From JAIQET01 sp035542575 (GTDB lineage Bacteria; Acidobacteriota; Terriglobia; Terriglobales; Acidobacteriaceae): DNA of 64,000 nt. Below, one piece after another: positions 35,201 through 42,506 of this stretch; position 1 is the stretch's first letter; the number at the start of each line of letters is the position of its first letter. The stretch is taken from assembly GCA_035542575.1 (NCBI GenBank), contig DATKLE010000098.1, positions 1 through 64,000 of the forward strand. Direction: 5' to 3'. Position numbers and translations under genes: made by a program. The notes under the pieces are model-generated. The model was given only the letters and a program-made list of their open reading frames with translations. It did not search any database and was not told where the DNA came from.

Positions 35201-36089
35201 CAATCTCAAGAGCAGGAGCCCCGGTGTCGGCACTTTGCTCGATGGCGACCCCAACAACAACTTCCTTAAACGCGAAAAGGGATTCAATCCCAATGGCATT
35301 CTGAATGGCGCTCGGCGCATCACCATCGTCGGCACCTACGCCTACATCCTGTGCGACCACGGCCTGGTTGTGGTTGATCTCGACAACCCGCTCGATCCCA
35401 AAGTTGTCTCGGACATCGGCGCTCCCTTCCTCAACCAGCCTCGCGGGATCGCCGTGCAGTTCCGCTATGCCTTCGTCGTGGATAAAGACGGCCTGAAGGT
35501 CCTCGACATTACCAACCTGGCCAAGCCGGAGCCGGTGCAAGGCGCCCTGGTCCAACTTCCCGACGCGCGCAACGTGTACGTCGCCCGTACCTACGCCTAC
35601 GTTTCCGGCGGCGCGCAAGGTCTGGTCATCGTGGACATCGAGCGCCCCGAACAGCCGAAAATCGACCAGGTCTTCAATGCCAACGGCGCCATGAACGACG
35701 TCAATGACGTCAAGATCGGCATGGTTTCGGCCAGCGCCTTCGCCTTCGTCGCCGACGGCCGCAACGGCTTGCGCGTGCTCGAACTGCTTACGCCCGTCGA
35801 CACCCCAGGCTTCATCGGCTTCAGCCCGCGTCCCACGCCCAAGCTGATTGCCACTCACCGCACCAAAGGCCCGGCGCTAGCCGTCTCCAAGGGAATTGAC
35901 CGCGACCGCGCTGTGGATGAAAGCGGCAACCAGCTGGCCGTCTTCGGGCGCCGTGGGGCGCATCCCTTCAACCGCAAAGAGATGGAACGTCTGTTCCTGC
36001 GCGACGGGAAGGTCTTCACCGTCACCGACGACCCGCCCGGCCCGCCGCAGGACCTGAAGCGGGCTTCCAGCGGAAACGAACAGCCGTAG
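32274..36089 (+). CDS. Large decahaem cytochrome c with LVIVD-type beta-propeller
   Basis: 1271 residues. A signal peptide (about 1-34) is followed by ten haem-c motifs, at about residues 71, 93, 168 (CGRSGCH, a CX4CH type), 333, 389, 527, 555, 664, 676 and 782. From about 830 to 1230 the protein switches to repeats of the LVIVD type (LVIVGDPN, LVVVDLDNPLDPK, LKVLDITNLAKPE, LVIVDIERPEQPK, LRVLELL), expected to form a beta-propeller on an exported protein. The haem part should move electrons in the periplasm or at the cell surface, and the propeller may bind a partner or polymer. It follows the barrel gene by 16 bases. I do not recognise a named cytochrome with this architecture. Confidence 0.88.
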   Translation: MQGFHLRRLAQFLVAAALFCFSLAAFGPQVRTASAANPAQGSSQSPAGQTPESEFLLGQPQTEVDRKSAGCVSCHTSTDNATMHMTGTVHLGCTDCHGGDSQVMVPAGAAQGSPQYEEAKRKAHPQPRFAENARSSANPVRAYTKWLKEDLDFVKFVNPGDLRVAEETCGRSGCHLAEVQRVRTSMMTHGAMLWEAALYNNGAVPEKNAIFGESYAPDGSPQRLQTFPPPTAEETRLKGVLPYLEPIERWEISQPGNVLRSFERGGRNKPEIGNPSLEEDPGRPDVKLGPRGFGTILRTDPTVLGLQKTRLLDPLLSFPGTNDQPGDYRASGCSACHVIYANDRSPVHSGPYAIRGNRGQTATVDPTISKNESGHPIKHEFTRSIPSSQCIVCHIHPGTNMVATYYGDIWWDNEVDGEQMYPDKQRNPSPGFQQQVQKRNPERTAIRGLWSDVNFLEKTGTPEFNAKLKDTQFDDFHGHGWIFRNVFKHDRKGDLLDAEDKIVSPNDPDKFNKAVHLQDIHLEKGMQCIDCHFVQDNHGNGKLYGETRNAVEVDCIDCHGTIEHRATLKTSGIAAPEGGTNMEKMRTPWGARQFYWREGRLYQRSMLNKDQEWEVVQVLDSITPGNPHYNQKSRLAKTIETDGSTWGSVPGDESKLAHQNNKMTCYTCHSSWAPTCYGCHLPMTANQRMPMLHNEGLLTRNWTSYDFQVLRDDIYLLGIDGTVTGHRIAPVRSACAVLVSSQNADRDWIYYMQQTISAEGYSGQAFSTFVPHTVRAKETKTCTDCHVSQADDNNAWMTQLLMLGTNFMNFMGRYVYVATGNKGYEAVAVTEHDEPPAVYGSHLHKLAYPEDYEKFVKDGSELKEVREHPGSNILAVQGRGEYLYAAMGKGGFRVYDIANIDDKDISEKTITAPVSPLGQRFYVHTKYATDVATPTTLGVDPLRTHRPENEEQPIHLIYGFLYVTDKYEGLVIVGDPNLKSRSPGVGTLLDGDPNNNFLKREKGFNPNGILNGARRITIVGTYAYILCDHGLVVVDLDNPLDPKVVSDIGAPFLNQPRGIAVQFRYAFVVDKDGLKVLDITNLAKPEPVQGALVQLPDARNVYVARTYAYVSGGAQGLVIVDIERPEQPKIDQVFNANGAMNDVNDVKIGMVSASAFAFVADGRNGLRVLELLTPVDTPGFIGFSPRPTPKLIATHRTKGPALAVSKGIDRDRAVDESGNQLAVFGRRGAHPFNRKEMERLFLRDGKVFTVTDDPPGPPQDLKRASSGNEQP

Positions 36090-36171
36090 CGCCGGCTGCC
36101 CGGGCGTGTCGGACCGCAATCTGAGGTATGCTCGGGGGATAATACGAGGGTTGCCGCCCGAAAAATGAAAC

Positions 36172-37533
36172 CTACTCTCCGCTCTTTCCGACCCGCAACT
36201 GCGTGATCGAGTAAACACCCTTCACCGGACGCTCCTTCGTCCAATCGTGATACTCATGGCATTCGGAGCAGCGGCCATTCGCGGCATCCGCTCGCGGGCC
36301 GGCTTGCTTGTGGCAGGTACGGCAGGAATCAATACCAGGAACCAGAACGTCGGTGGTCTCCTGGCTGGTGCGGCTCCTGGCGTGGCAGGAGTCGCACTTC
36401 AGCAGACGATGGGCGTCGTGGTCGAACTCGGCATGCGGCAGCCAGCGGATCGGGATGTTCGATTTGGCCACTGTCGGCAGTTGCTGCGGATCATCGCTCT
36501 GGATCATGGTGTGGCAGAGCTTGCATCCTTTACCCCACAGGATGCGGTCTGACAGCAGAACCTGCAGAGCAATCCACTCTTGCCGGTTGTGCGGAACTGG
36601 AGGCGGCGGATAGAACTTGCCGGGCGGCATGCGCTCGGGAGCGATGGGCTCTGACAGCGCATTGGGGTGGGTCGAGAAATACTCGTCGTATTTTCGATAC
36701 AAGTACGCCTGCACGATGTCCGGCCGGTCGTGCGGCACCGACTCGTTGAAGCGCTTGTCAAACTGCAGGTCCTTCACGTGGCAGCCTTCGCACTGCTCAG
36801 CGTAGCGGATGGGCGCCATGTAAGCATGGTCCCCGGACCTGACCGGGTTCTCCATCTGCGCCGAAACCATCTTCAGCTCTGCCCCCGCATAGGGCCAGGC
36901 GCCTTCCATTCCCGTCGGACGATGACAATCATGACAGTCCAGTTGCACCGGCCCGTGCGGTCCAGCCAGGTTCGCCACCAGGTGCTTGGAGTGGTTCAGC
37001 TTCACCTTGCCGGGATCGGACGCTCCCGGCCGCAGCGCGGCAAACTGCGGATGTTGGCTGTCGAAGCCGGTAACGTCCTTTACGAACTCGGTCGTTCCCT
37101 TGGTGTGCTCACCCAGATCAGCGTGACACTGCGTGCAGCCAACGTCCTGGGTGCTGGCCAGGCGCAGCGAGCCCTTATGTTCCAGGTGGCAGGCGCCACA
37201 AGCGGGCGTGAAGCTCGCCTTCTCCGGGTGATGCGCCGGCGCGTCGTGGCAGGCGAGACATTTCCTGTCGCTCACCTGCTTGTCGAAGAAACCCAGCGTG
37301 CTTTCGTGGCAGACGTTGCACTTCTTCCCAAACACCGCGTGCGACGACGACAACGGACCGCTGCTGTATGCCTTCTCTCCGGTCGCCTGTGACGAAACAA
37401 TCCACACCAGCGCAACCAGCGGAACACCCATGGAGAGCCACAAGCGCCAGCGCCGGAAAGAATGCGGCTTCGCAAAATACTGCAGGTCCATCCGCTTGGC
37501 CAGCGTCTTGGTTGTCCGAGTACGTCGCAGCAT
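36172..37533 (-). CDS. Membrane-anchored decahaem cytochrome c
   Basis: 453 residues. A cytoplasmic N-terminus (about 30 residues) precedes one transmembrane helix (LWLSMGVPLVALVWIV, about 32-47), which probably stays as an anchor. Ten CXXCH motifs follow: CNVCH, CLACH, CGACH, CTQCH, CHDCH, CEGCH, CKLCH, CDSCH, CRTCH and CSECH. Extra His residues between them (HLEHK, HSKHL, HAEFDHDAH) can serve as distal ligands, as in NapC/NrfH-linked and octahaem families. It is the last gene of the minus-strand redox operon, 15 bases after the cytochrome-b-like gene, and is the likely periplasmic exit of that chain. Confidence 0.9.
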   Translation of the reverse strand: MLRRTRTTKTLAKRMDLQYFAKPHSFRRWRLWLSMGVPLVALVWIVSSQATGEKAYSSGPLSSSHAVFGKKCNVCHESTLGFFDKQVSDRKCLACHDAPAHHPEKASFTPACGACHLEHKGSLRLASTQDVGCTQCHADLGEHTKGTTEFVKDVTGFDSQHPQFAALRPGASDPGKVKLNHSKHLVANLAGPHGPVQLDCHDCHRPTGMEGAWPYAGAELKMVSAQMENPVRSGDHAYMAPIRYAEQCEGCHVKDLQFDKRFNESVPHDRPDIVQAYLYRKYDEYFSTHPNALSEPIAPERMPPGKFYPPPPVPHNRQEWIALQVLLSDRILWGKGCKLCHTMIQSDDPQQLPTVAKSNIPIRWLPHAEFDHDAHRLLKCDSCHARSRTSQETTDVLVPGIDSCRTCHKQAGPRADAANGRCSECHEYHDWTKERPVKGVYSITQLRVGKSGE

Positions 37534-37548
37534 TGCCTCGACTCCGCC

Positions 37549-38469
37549 TCAGTAGCGCAGGGCAAACACAGCGTGCACCGCTCCCAACAGCAGCAGCGCA
37601 TAGGAAACCGGAATATGGACCAGCAACCATCCGTGCAGGATCTTGTGGTAGCGGCTCTGCTTGTCCAGTTGCCGCTTCTCCTCGCAGACGTTTTCCAGGT
37701 CATCCACGGTGGAGTGCACGTTGGCGGGAAGCAGCACCCGGAGCTGGCGGAACAGGGCTTCGGCGCGGCCGGCATCGTCCAGACCCGACCGGCTCGAACC
37801 CGCATGTGCCAGGAACGGTTGAATCTCGCGGGTAAAGAAGCCACGCAACTCGACGGCAGCTTCCTCGTCCACCTGCAAGCCGGAAGCAACCGTCAGTCCG
37901 CCCATGGTGCCCGCGCTGGCAGAGCAGGCGCGCTCCTCAGCCGTGGCCTTCTCCAGATTGCCGGCGAGGGTATCGATGGCCTCCTCCACCAGCTTCGTCG
38001 CCTCGTCCATCAACTGCCCGCGCACCCGATCGATCTGCTCGTAGATGGTCTCCATCGGAATGCGCTCTAGAGTGAGCCGCGGCATGAAGTGTTGCAGCAC
38101 CGCCCCGAAAATCCCGCTGACGAACACCACAATGAACAGCCACATCAGCGTGGTAGTCAGCGTGCCGCCGAAGTGGAATCCCGCGTGGAAGAGAATGATC
38201 GGGAAGGCGAGGAAGCCGAGCCAGAGATGTCCGCGCATCCACGCCTGCGCCCGTCCCAGTCGCCAGATGGGGACCTTCTTGCGCGCCCCCAACAACCCGG
38301 CGAAGAGCATAAACGCGGATCCTACGCTGCCATAGACCAGGCCCATCACGCTGCCGCCGGTTGCTCCCTGGGGCGAGCTGCGGCTGTAGGGGATGTACAC
38401 GGCCAGGGCCACCGCCAGCCCGATCAAGCTGCCGATGAACCACTTCCGGTGTGTCTCGTCGATGCGCAC
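37549..38469 (-). CDS. Cytochrome-b-like polytopic membrane protein
   Basis: 306 residues. There are about five hydrophobic segments: two near the N-terminus, a pair from about 80 to 130 with several His (GHLWLGF, LFHAGFHFGG, LQHFMPRL), a long charged cytoplasmic region (about 135-270), and a final helix (HGWLLVHIPVSYALLLLGAVHAVFAL). The His spacing within helices suggests b-type haem ligation, like cytochrome b561/ferric-reductase-like transmembrane domains. It sits between the Fe-S/cyclic-nucleotide protein (8 bases) and the anchored decahaem cytochrome (15 bases), so it probably carries electrons across the membrane. Haem number is not certain. Confidence 0.78.
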   Translation of the reverse strand: MRIDETHRKWFIGSLIGLAVALAVYIPYSRSSPQGATGGSVMGLVYGSVGSAFMLFAGLLGARKKVPIWRLGRAQAWMRGHLWLGFLAFPIILFHAGFHFGGTLTTTLMWLFIVVFVSGIFGAVLQHFMPRLTLERIPMETIYEQIDRVRGQLMDEATKLVEEAIDTLAGNLEKATAEERACSASAGTMGGLTVASGLQVDEEAAVELRGFFTREIQPFLAHAGSSRSGLDDAGRAEALFRQLRVLLPANVHSTVDDLENVCEEKRQLDKQSRYHKILHGWLLVHIPVSYALLLLGAVHAVFALRY

Positions 38470-38477
38470 TGTGGCTT

Positions 38478-40649
38478 CTATCCCTTCATTCCGGCGCTGC
38501 GTTGTTTGAGCAATCCCGCAAAGAACTCTGGCGGGTTCACCCGGTGCGCCGCATCATGCGGACAGGCGTACACGCAACTTGGCTCCTCGTGATCCAAGCA
38601 CAAATCGCACGACGTAGCCTTCACCTTGACACTGGCAATCCTGCGTCCGGGGTAGGTCGGATCGTCCTGCTCCACCGGAAACGGATGCATGTTGATGTTG
38701 CCGTATGGGCAATTGTTCGCGCACTGGCCGCAGCCGATGCACCAGTCCTCGATGATGACCTCGAGTGAATTGCGCCGCCGGATGGAACCCACGGGACAGC
38801 CCACCATGCACAGCGGGTCGCGGCACTGGCGGCAGGAGGTCGCCACCAGGTACCGGTCGAAGCGCAGGCCTTCGCGGATCAACCGGCTCACTCCGTCGTG
38901 CGCGTCGGCACAGGCGCGCACGCACTGATCGCAGCGCGTGCAACGGTCCAGGTCGAGGATCAGCAGGCTTTGCGCTTCCATCAGACCCTGGGCCAGGAAC
39001 TGGTCCACCGGCACGTTGGCCACTTGCATCGCCCGCTGGCGGTTGGCTTCAATGCGCTCTGCCGCTGCCGCTTCCAGCTTCTGCCGGATATCCGGGAAGC
39101 GGTCGAGCATGAGCTGGAAATCCTCTCCCGGAATGCGGACCACCTCCACGTGGTCCATGGCGGTGCAGGTCGCCGTGCGGGCAATCCCGCCGAGCAGCGC
39201 GATCTCCCCGAAGTAACCGCCTCGCGCCAGATAAGCCAGAACCATCTCGCCGCCGGGACGACTTTCCGAAACTTTGACGAACCCCAGCCGCACCAGGTAG
39301 AAGCTGTCGGCCGGTTCGCCCTGACGGCAGATCACCTGCCCCGGGGCGTAGCGCACCAGTTCCACGTGCTCCCGCAGGTGATCAATGAACTCCGGCGTCA
39401 GCGAGGCCAGCACGGGAACGCTGCGCAGGTGCGAGTCCAGCGCCCGCTTCCTGTATGTCCGGTCCAGTTGCTCGCGGAAGTTCTTGTTGCGCTGCATGAT
39501 GTCCAGCACGTTGCGCAACATCTCCAGCATGGTGCAGTCGGTCTTGGCCCGCACTGTGGCCGAGCGAGGGTAATAACTCATGCAGGTCATTTCCCCGAAC
39601 AGCTCGCCCGGCCCCAGCTCAGCAATCGGATTGTCGTAGGGGAGATCGACGGAAGCGTCAATGGGAATGTAGGGACGGTCCACTTCTTCGTTCCGCCGGT
39701 CGCGGGCGCGCGGCGCCAGCAGGCTCTTAAGCTTGCTCAGGAATCCGCGGCCGCTGTCCTGAGTCTTGACGTGGGCGATGGGACTGGAGAGGTAGACGTC
39801 CACCTTGCCTTGCACGATGTAAAAAGCGGTCGCGCCAAAGTCGCCCTCGCGGCAGATGATGTCCCCGGCGCGGAAGCGGCGCTCGACGACGGCATGGGAA
39901 TTAAGCTCGAGGAATGTTCCTGAGACGTTCTTGAAAATCGGCAGGCCCAGCAGCGCTTCCGGATCGACCGCCTGGCCGGTCAGCTTGGTCCCCACCACCG
40001 CGCGATTGGTGAGCGCGCCGGTAGGACAAGAAACCATGCACTCGCCGCAGGAGACGCAGCTGGAACTTCCCATGGGCAAATTGTTGTCAAAGGCAATGCC
40101 CGCCTGGTATCCCTTGCCGCGCCGCGCCAGCACCCAGTTGTGGCGGATGTCATCGCAGCCCCGAATGCAGCGCTCGCACAAAATACAAGCTTCATGGTCC
40201 ACGGCGATGGCAATCGAAGACTCATCTTTGCCGCGCGGTGTGACTTTGCCCGGGAAACGCGGATGCTTGACTCCCGCTTGCTCCGCCATCCGCTCCAACT
40301 CGCAGTCCCCAGAGTGTTGCTGCCGTGCGCAAGGCGAAGGATGATCGGACATTAGCAACTCGACCAGGGTCTTGCGCACCCCCAGCACCTGGTCGGTGTT
40401 GGTCTTCACCACCATGCCGGGTTCCGCCTGGCGAATGCAGGAGGCGGTGAACTTCTGTCCCACGTCCACCACACAGACGCGGCATACACCGACGGGGTTC
40501 TCGTTTTGCTGATGACAGAGGGTGGGGACGGGTATGCCGTTGATGCGTGCCGCGTCAAAGATGGTCGTACCCTGGGGGACGGACACCGCCACGCCGTCAA
40601 TGGTTAGCTGAACCTGGGGCAGCGCCTTGCCGGCTCCGTCGGGACTCAT
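38478..40649 (-). CDS. Fe-S electron-transfer protein with two inserted cyclic-nucleotide-binding domains
   Basis: 723 residues, cytoplasmic (no signal). Order: a NuoG-like [2Fe-2S] domain (C45, C56, C59, C71); a NuoG His-Cys region (H103, C107, C116, with Gln at 110 where the family has Cys); two [4Fe-4S] groups (C155-C165 and C198-C208); cyclic-nucleotide domain 1 (about 240-390; GE at 352-353, R362); cyclic-nucleotide domain 2 (about 410-520; GE at 481-482, R491); then a DmsB-like domain with four [4Fe-4S] groups (C570-C580, C606-C618, C637-C647, C681-C696). Both phosphate-binding cassettes keep the Gly-Glu and Arg pair. The start overlaps the NuoEF stop (ATGA). It likely takes electrons from NuoEF and may be allosterically controlled by cAMP or cGMP. 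Confidence 0.9.
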   Translation of the reverse strand: MSPDGAGKALPQVQLTIDGVAVSVPQGTTIFDAARINGIPVPTLCHQQNENPVGVCRVCVVDVGQKFTASCIRQAEPGMVVKTNTDQVLGVRKTLVELLMSDHPSPCARQQHSGDCELERMAEQAGVKHPRFPGKVTPRGKDESSIAIAVDHEACILCERCIRGCDDIRHNWVLARRGKGYQAGIAFDNNLPMGSSSCVSCGECMVSCPTGALTNRAVVGTKLTGQAVDPEALLGLPIFKNVSGTFLELNSHAVVERRFRAGDIICREGDFGATAFYIVQGKVDVYLSSPIAHVKTQDSGRGFLSKLKSLLAPRARDRRNEEVDRPYIPIDASVDLPYDNPIAELGPGELFGEMTCMSYYPRSATVRAKTDCTMLEMLRNVLDIMQRNKNFREQLDRTYRKRALDSHLRSVPVLASLTPEFIDHLREHVELVRYAPGQVICRQGEPADSFYLVRLGFVKVSESRPGGEMVLAYLARGGYFGEIALLGGIARTATCTAMDHVEVVRIPGEDFQLMLDRFPDIRQKLEAAAAERIEANRQRAMQVANVPVDQFLAQGLMEAQSLLILDLDRCTRCDQCVRACADAHDGVSRLIREGLRFDRYLVATSCRQCRDPLCMVGCPVGSIRRRNSLEVIIEDWCIGCGQCANNCPYGNINMHPFPVEQDDPTYPGRRIASVKVKATSCDLCLDHEEPSCVYACPHDAAHRVNPPEFFAGLLKQRSAGMKG

Positions 40650-42319
40650 GCTCGCCTCGCTGCGTCAGTGAAGCACACCCCGGCTGGACACCGCCGCCGC
40701 AAAACGTGATCGTCCACGACCTCGCGGAAATGTGTCAGCACGGACACAATGGGCACAGGCACCACCTGCCCCAGCCCGCAAATGGAGCTCAGACGCATGG
40801 CCTCGGACAGCTCTTTCAGCAGTTGCAGGTCGTTCTCCTCGGCCCGGCCCTCGGTCCAGCCTTTGATCATCTCGACCATCTTCTGCGAACCCATGCGGCA
40901 GGGTACACACTTGCCGCACGACTCGTTGCGGAAGAAGCGCACCGAGTTCAGCGCCATGTCGAGCATGCAGCGGCCTTCCGCGCAGACCACGATCGCCCCC
41001 GAGCCCACCATCGAGCCCACCTTCGCCACCGCATCCCAGTCCAGTGGCAGGTTGGTCATCGAGGCCGGCAGGTAACCCGAAGAAGGGCCGGAGGGGGCAA
41101 AGCCGAGGAGTTTCTTGCCGTCCACAATGCCGCCGGCATGTTGAAAGATCAGCTCGTGATAGCTGATGCCCATCGGCACTTCGAAGATTCCCGGGCGGTT
41201 CACGTCGCCGCTGATGCCCACGAACTTCGATCCCAGCGACCCACCCTTCCCCTGGGCCTTGTACCAGTCCACGCCCCGGGCCAGAATGACGGTGGCCAGG
41301 CAGAATGTTTCCACGTTGTTGATTACCGTGGGCTGGTTCCACAAGCCGTGGGTGCCGGGAAACGGAGGCTTGTTGCGCGGCTCGGCCCGCTTGCCTTCAA
41401 TCGCCTCCAGCAGCGCGCTCTCTTCGCCACAGATGTAGCCGCCAGGGCTGACGAAAATCTGCAGGTCAAACCCCAGACCGCTCCCCAGAATATTCTTTCC
41501 CAGGAGGCAATGCTGGTAGCAGCGGTCAAGCTCCTGCTGCAGGACTTCCTTGGGATACTCGTACTCGTGGCGGATGTAAAGAATTCCCTGCTGGGCCCCG
41601 GTGACCAGCCCCGCCATGATCATGCCCTCGATTACCAGGTGGGGCACGTTTTCCATGATGAAGCGGTCTTTGATGGTGCCCGGCTCGCTTTCGTCGGCGT
41701 TGCAGACGATGTACTTGGCCGTGCCCGGCGCATTGCGGACAATCTCCCACTTCAAGCCAGTCTTAAAGCCGGCGCCCCCCATGCCCCGCAAGCCGCTCGC
41801 TTTCAGGGCGGCGATGATCTCCTGCCAATTCCGGGTCTCAAGAAAGCGCTGGACAACCGAGTACTCGCCGCGCCCGTTGTAAGGATCCAGGGCTACTGGC
41901 ACTCGCGGCTTGTGGTGGACGGCCTGCGGCAACGGCCTCCCCGCCAGCGCATCCTGCACCATGGAGACGGCTTGCGGGCCGCTCACATGGGAGTAGATAA
42001 CATCGTTGATCATCACGGCGGGCGCTTCGTCGCAGCGTCCCAGGCAGGAAACGTCGCGAATGGACAGGTCTTGCCGGTCACCGCGAAAGGCCGCCTCCAG
42101 CCCTGACTTGAGCTGGTCTCCGCCTCGTAAATGGCAGGTCATGTCGGCGCACACGCGGCAGTCCACTTTGGGCGGAGGGGTGAGATGAAAGTGGGGATAA
42201 AAACTGGCCACCGCATGGATCTGGCTGAGGGGGACATTAATCTTCCCCGACAACACCTGGAGCTGCTCGGCGGGCAAGTAGCCGAACTCTCTCTGGATGG
42301 CCCTCAGTTCGTCAAACAC
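40646..42319 (-). CDS. NuoE-NuoF fusion, NAD(P)H-oxidising flavoprotein
   Basis: 557 residues. The NuoE-like N-terminus (about 1-110) has [2Fe-2S] ligands C57/C62 and C92/C96. The NuoF-like remainder has the NADH/FMN segments GLRGMGGAGFKTGLKW and CNADESEPGTIKDR, and a C-terminal [4Fe-4S] group (ESCGKCVPCRMGS plus SICGLGQ). Such fusions occur in NAD-linked formate dehydrogenases and HoxF-type hydrogenases. No hydrogenase or formate dehydrogenase catalytic subunit is present here. The next gene supplies the NuoG-like wires, then a cytochrome b and a decahaem cytochrome follow. The enzyme could oxidise NADH or reduce NAD+ with electrons coming in. The operon begins here. Confidence 0.93.
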   Translation of the reverse strand: MFDELRAIQREFGYLPAEQLQVLSGKINVPLSQIHAVASFYPHFHLTPPPKVDCRVCADMTCHLRGGDQLKSGLEAAFRGDRQDLSIRDVSCLGRCDEAPAVMINDVIYSHVSGPQAVSMVQDALAGRPLPQAVHHKPRVPVALDPYNGRGEYSVVQRFLETRNWQEIIAALKASGLRGMGGAGFKTGLKWEIVRNAPGTAKYIVCNADESEPGTIKDRFIMENVPHLVIEGMIMAGLVTGAQQGILYIRHEYEYPKEVLQQELDRCYQHCLLGKNILGSGLGFDLQIFVSPGGYICGEESALLEAIEGKRAEPRNKPPFPGTHGLWNQPTVINNVETFCLATVILARGVDWYKAQGKGGSLGSKFVGISGDVNRPGIFEVPMGISYHELIFQHAGGIVDGKKLLGFAPSGPSSGYLPASMTNLPLDWDAVAKVGSMVGSGAIVVCAEGRCMLDMALNSVRFFRNESCGKCVPCRMGSQKMVEMIKGWTEGRAEENDLQLLKELSEAMRLSSICGLGQVVPVPIVSVLTHFREVVDDHVLRRRCPAGVCFTDAARRA

Positions 42320-42360
42320 GAAGCCAAACTCCGTTCAACCAATCCCCGCTCAGGACGGAA

Positions 42361-42372
42361 TACTGGACAGTA
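42361..42372. promoter_or_regulatory. Palindrome at the minus-strand operon leader
   Basis: TACTGGACAGTA is a perfect 5-2-5 inverted repeat immediately downstream of the likely minus-strand transcription start, a position suited to repressor binding. A related half, TGTCC/GGACA, recurs at 42405-42417. Confidence 0.35.
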
Positions 42373-42381
42373 AGAGCGCGA

Positions 42382-42410
42382 ATGCTATAGCAAAACATTT
42401 CCCTTGTCCA
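42382..42410 (-). promoter_or_regulatory. Candidate promoter of the NuoEF operon
   Basis: On the minus strand, TGGACA, a 17-base spacer and TAGCAT form a plausible sigma70-type promoter with a leader of about 55 bases before the NuoEF start. The -35 overlaps the palindrome TGTCCAGAGGACA. Confidence 0.4.
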
Positions 42411-42417
42411 GAGGACA
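42405..42417. promoter_or_regulatory. Operator-like palindrome TGTCC-AGA-GGACA
   Basis: A perfect 5-3-5 inverted repeat between the two divergent -35 regions. Occupancy could affect both the NuoEF operon and the pentahaem cytochrome gene. No cognate regulator is apparent nearby. Confidence 0.35.
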
Positions 42418-42429
42418 GCACGCTCTTGG

Positions 42430-42458
42430 TTGATTTCTGACGCAATCTGGCGTATAAG
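42430..42458 (+). promoter_or_regulatory. Promoter of the pentahaem cytochrome gene
   Basis: TTGATT and TATAAG separated by exactly 17 bases form a good sigma70-like promoter. The transcript would start about 40 bases before the ATG at 42507. Confidence 0.6.
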
Positions 42459-42506
42459 CTGTCACCCTCGGAAACTTTGGCTGTTGGCACCACGTAGAAC
42501 GAAGCT

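Noticed and set aside
42361..42506. Reading the divergent region as a riboswitch or small RNA
   Set aside because: Promoter elements and short palindromes explain the structure; no conserved aptamer was recognised.
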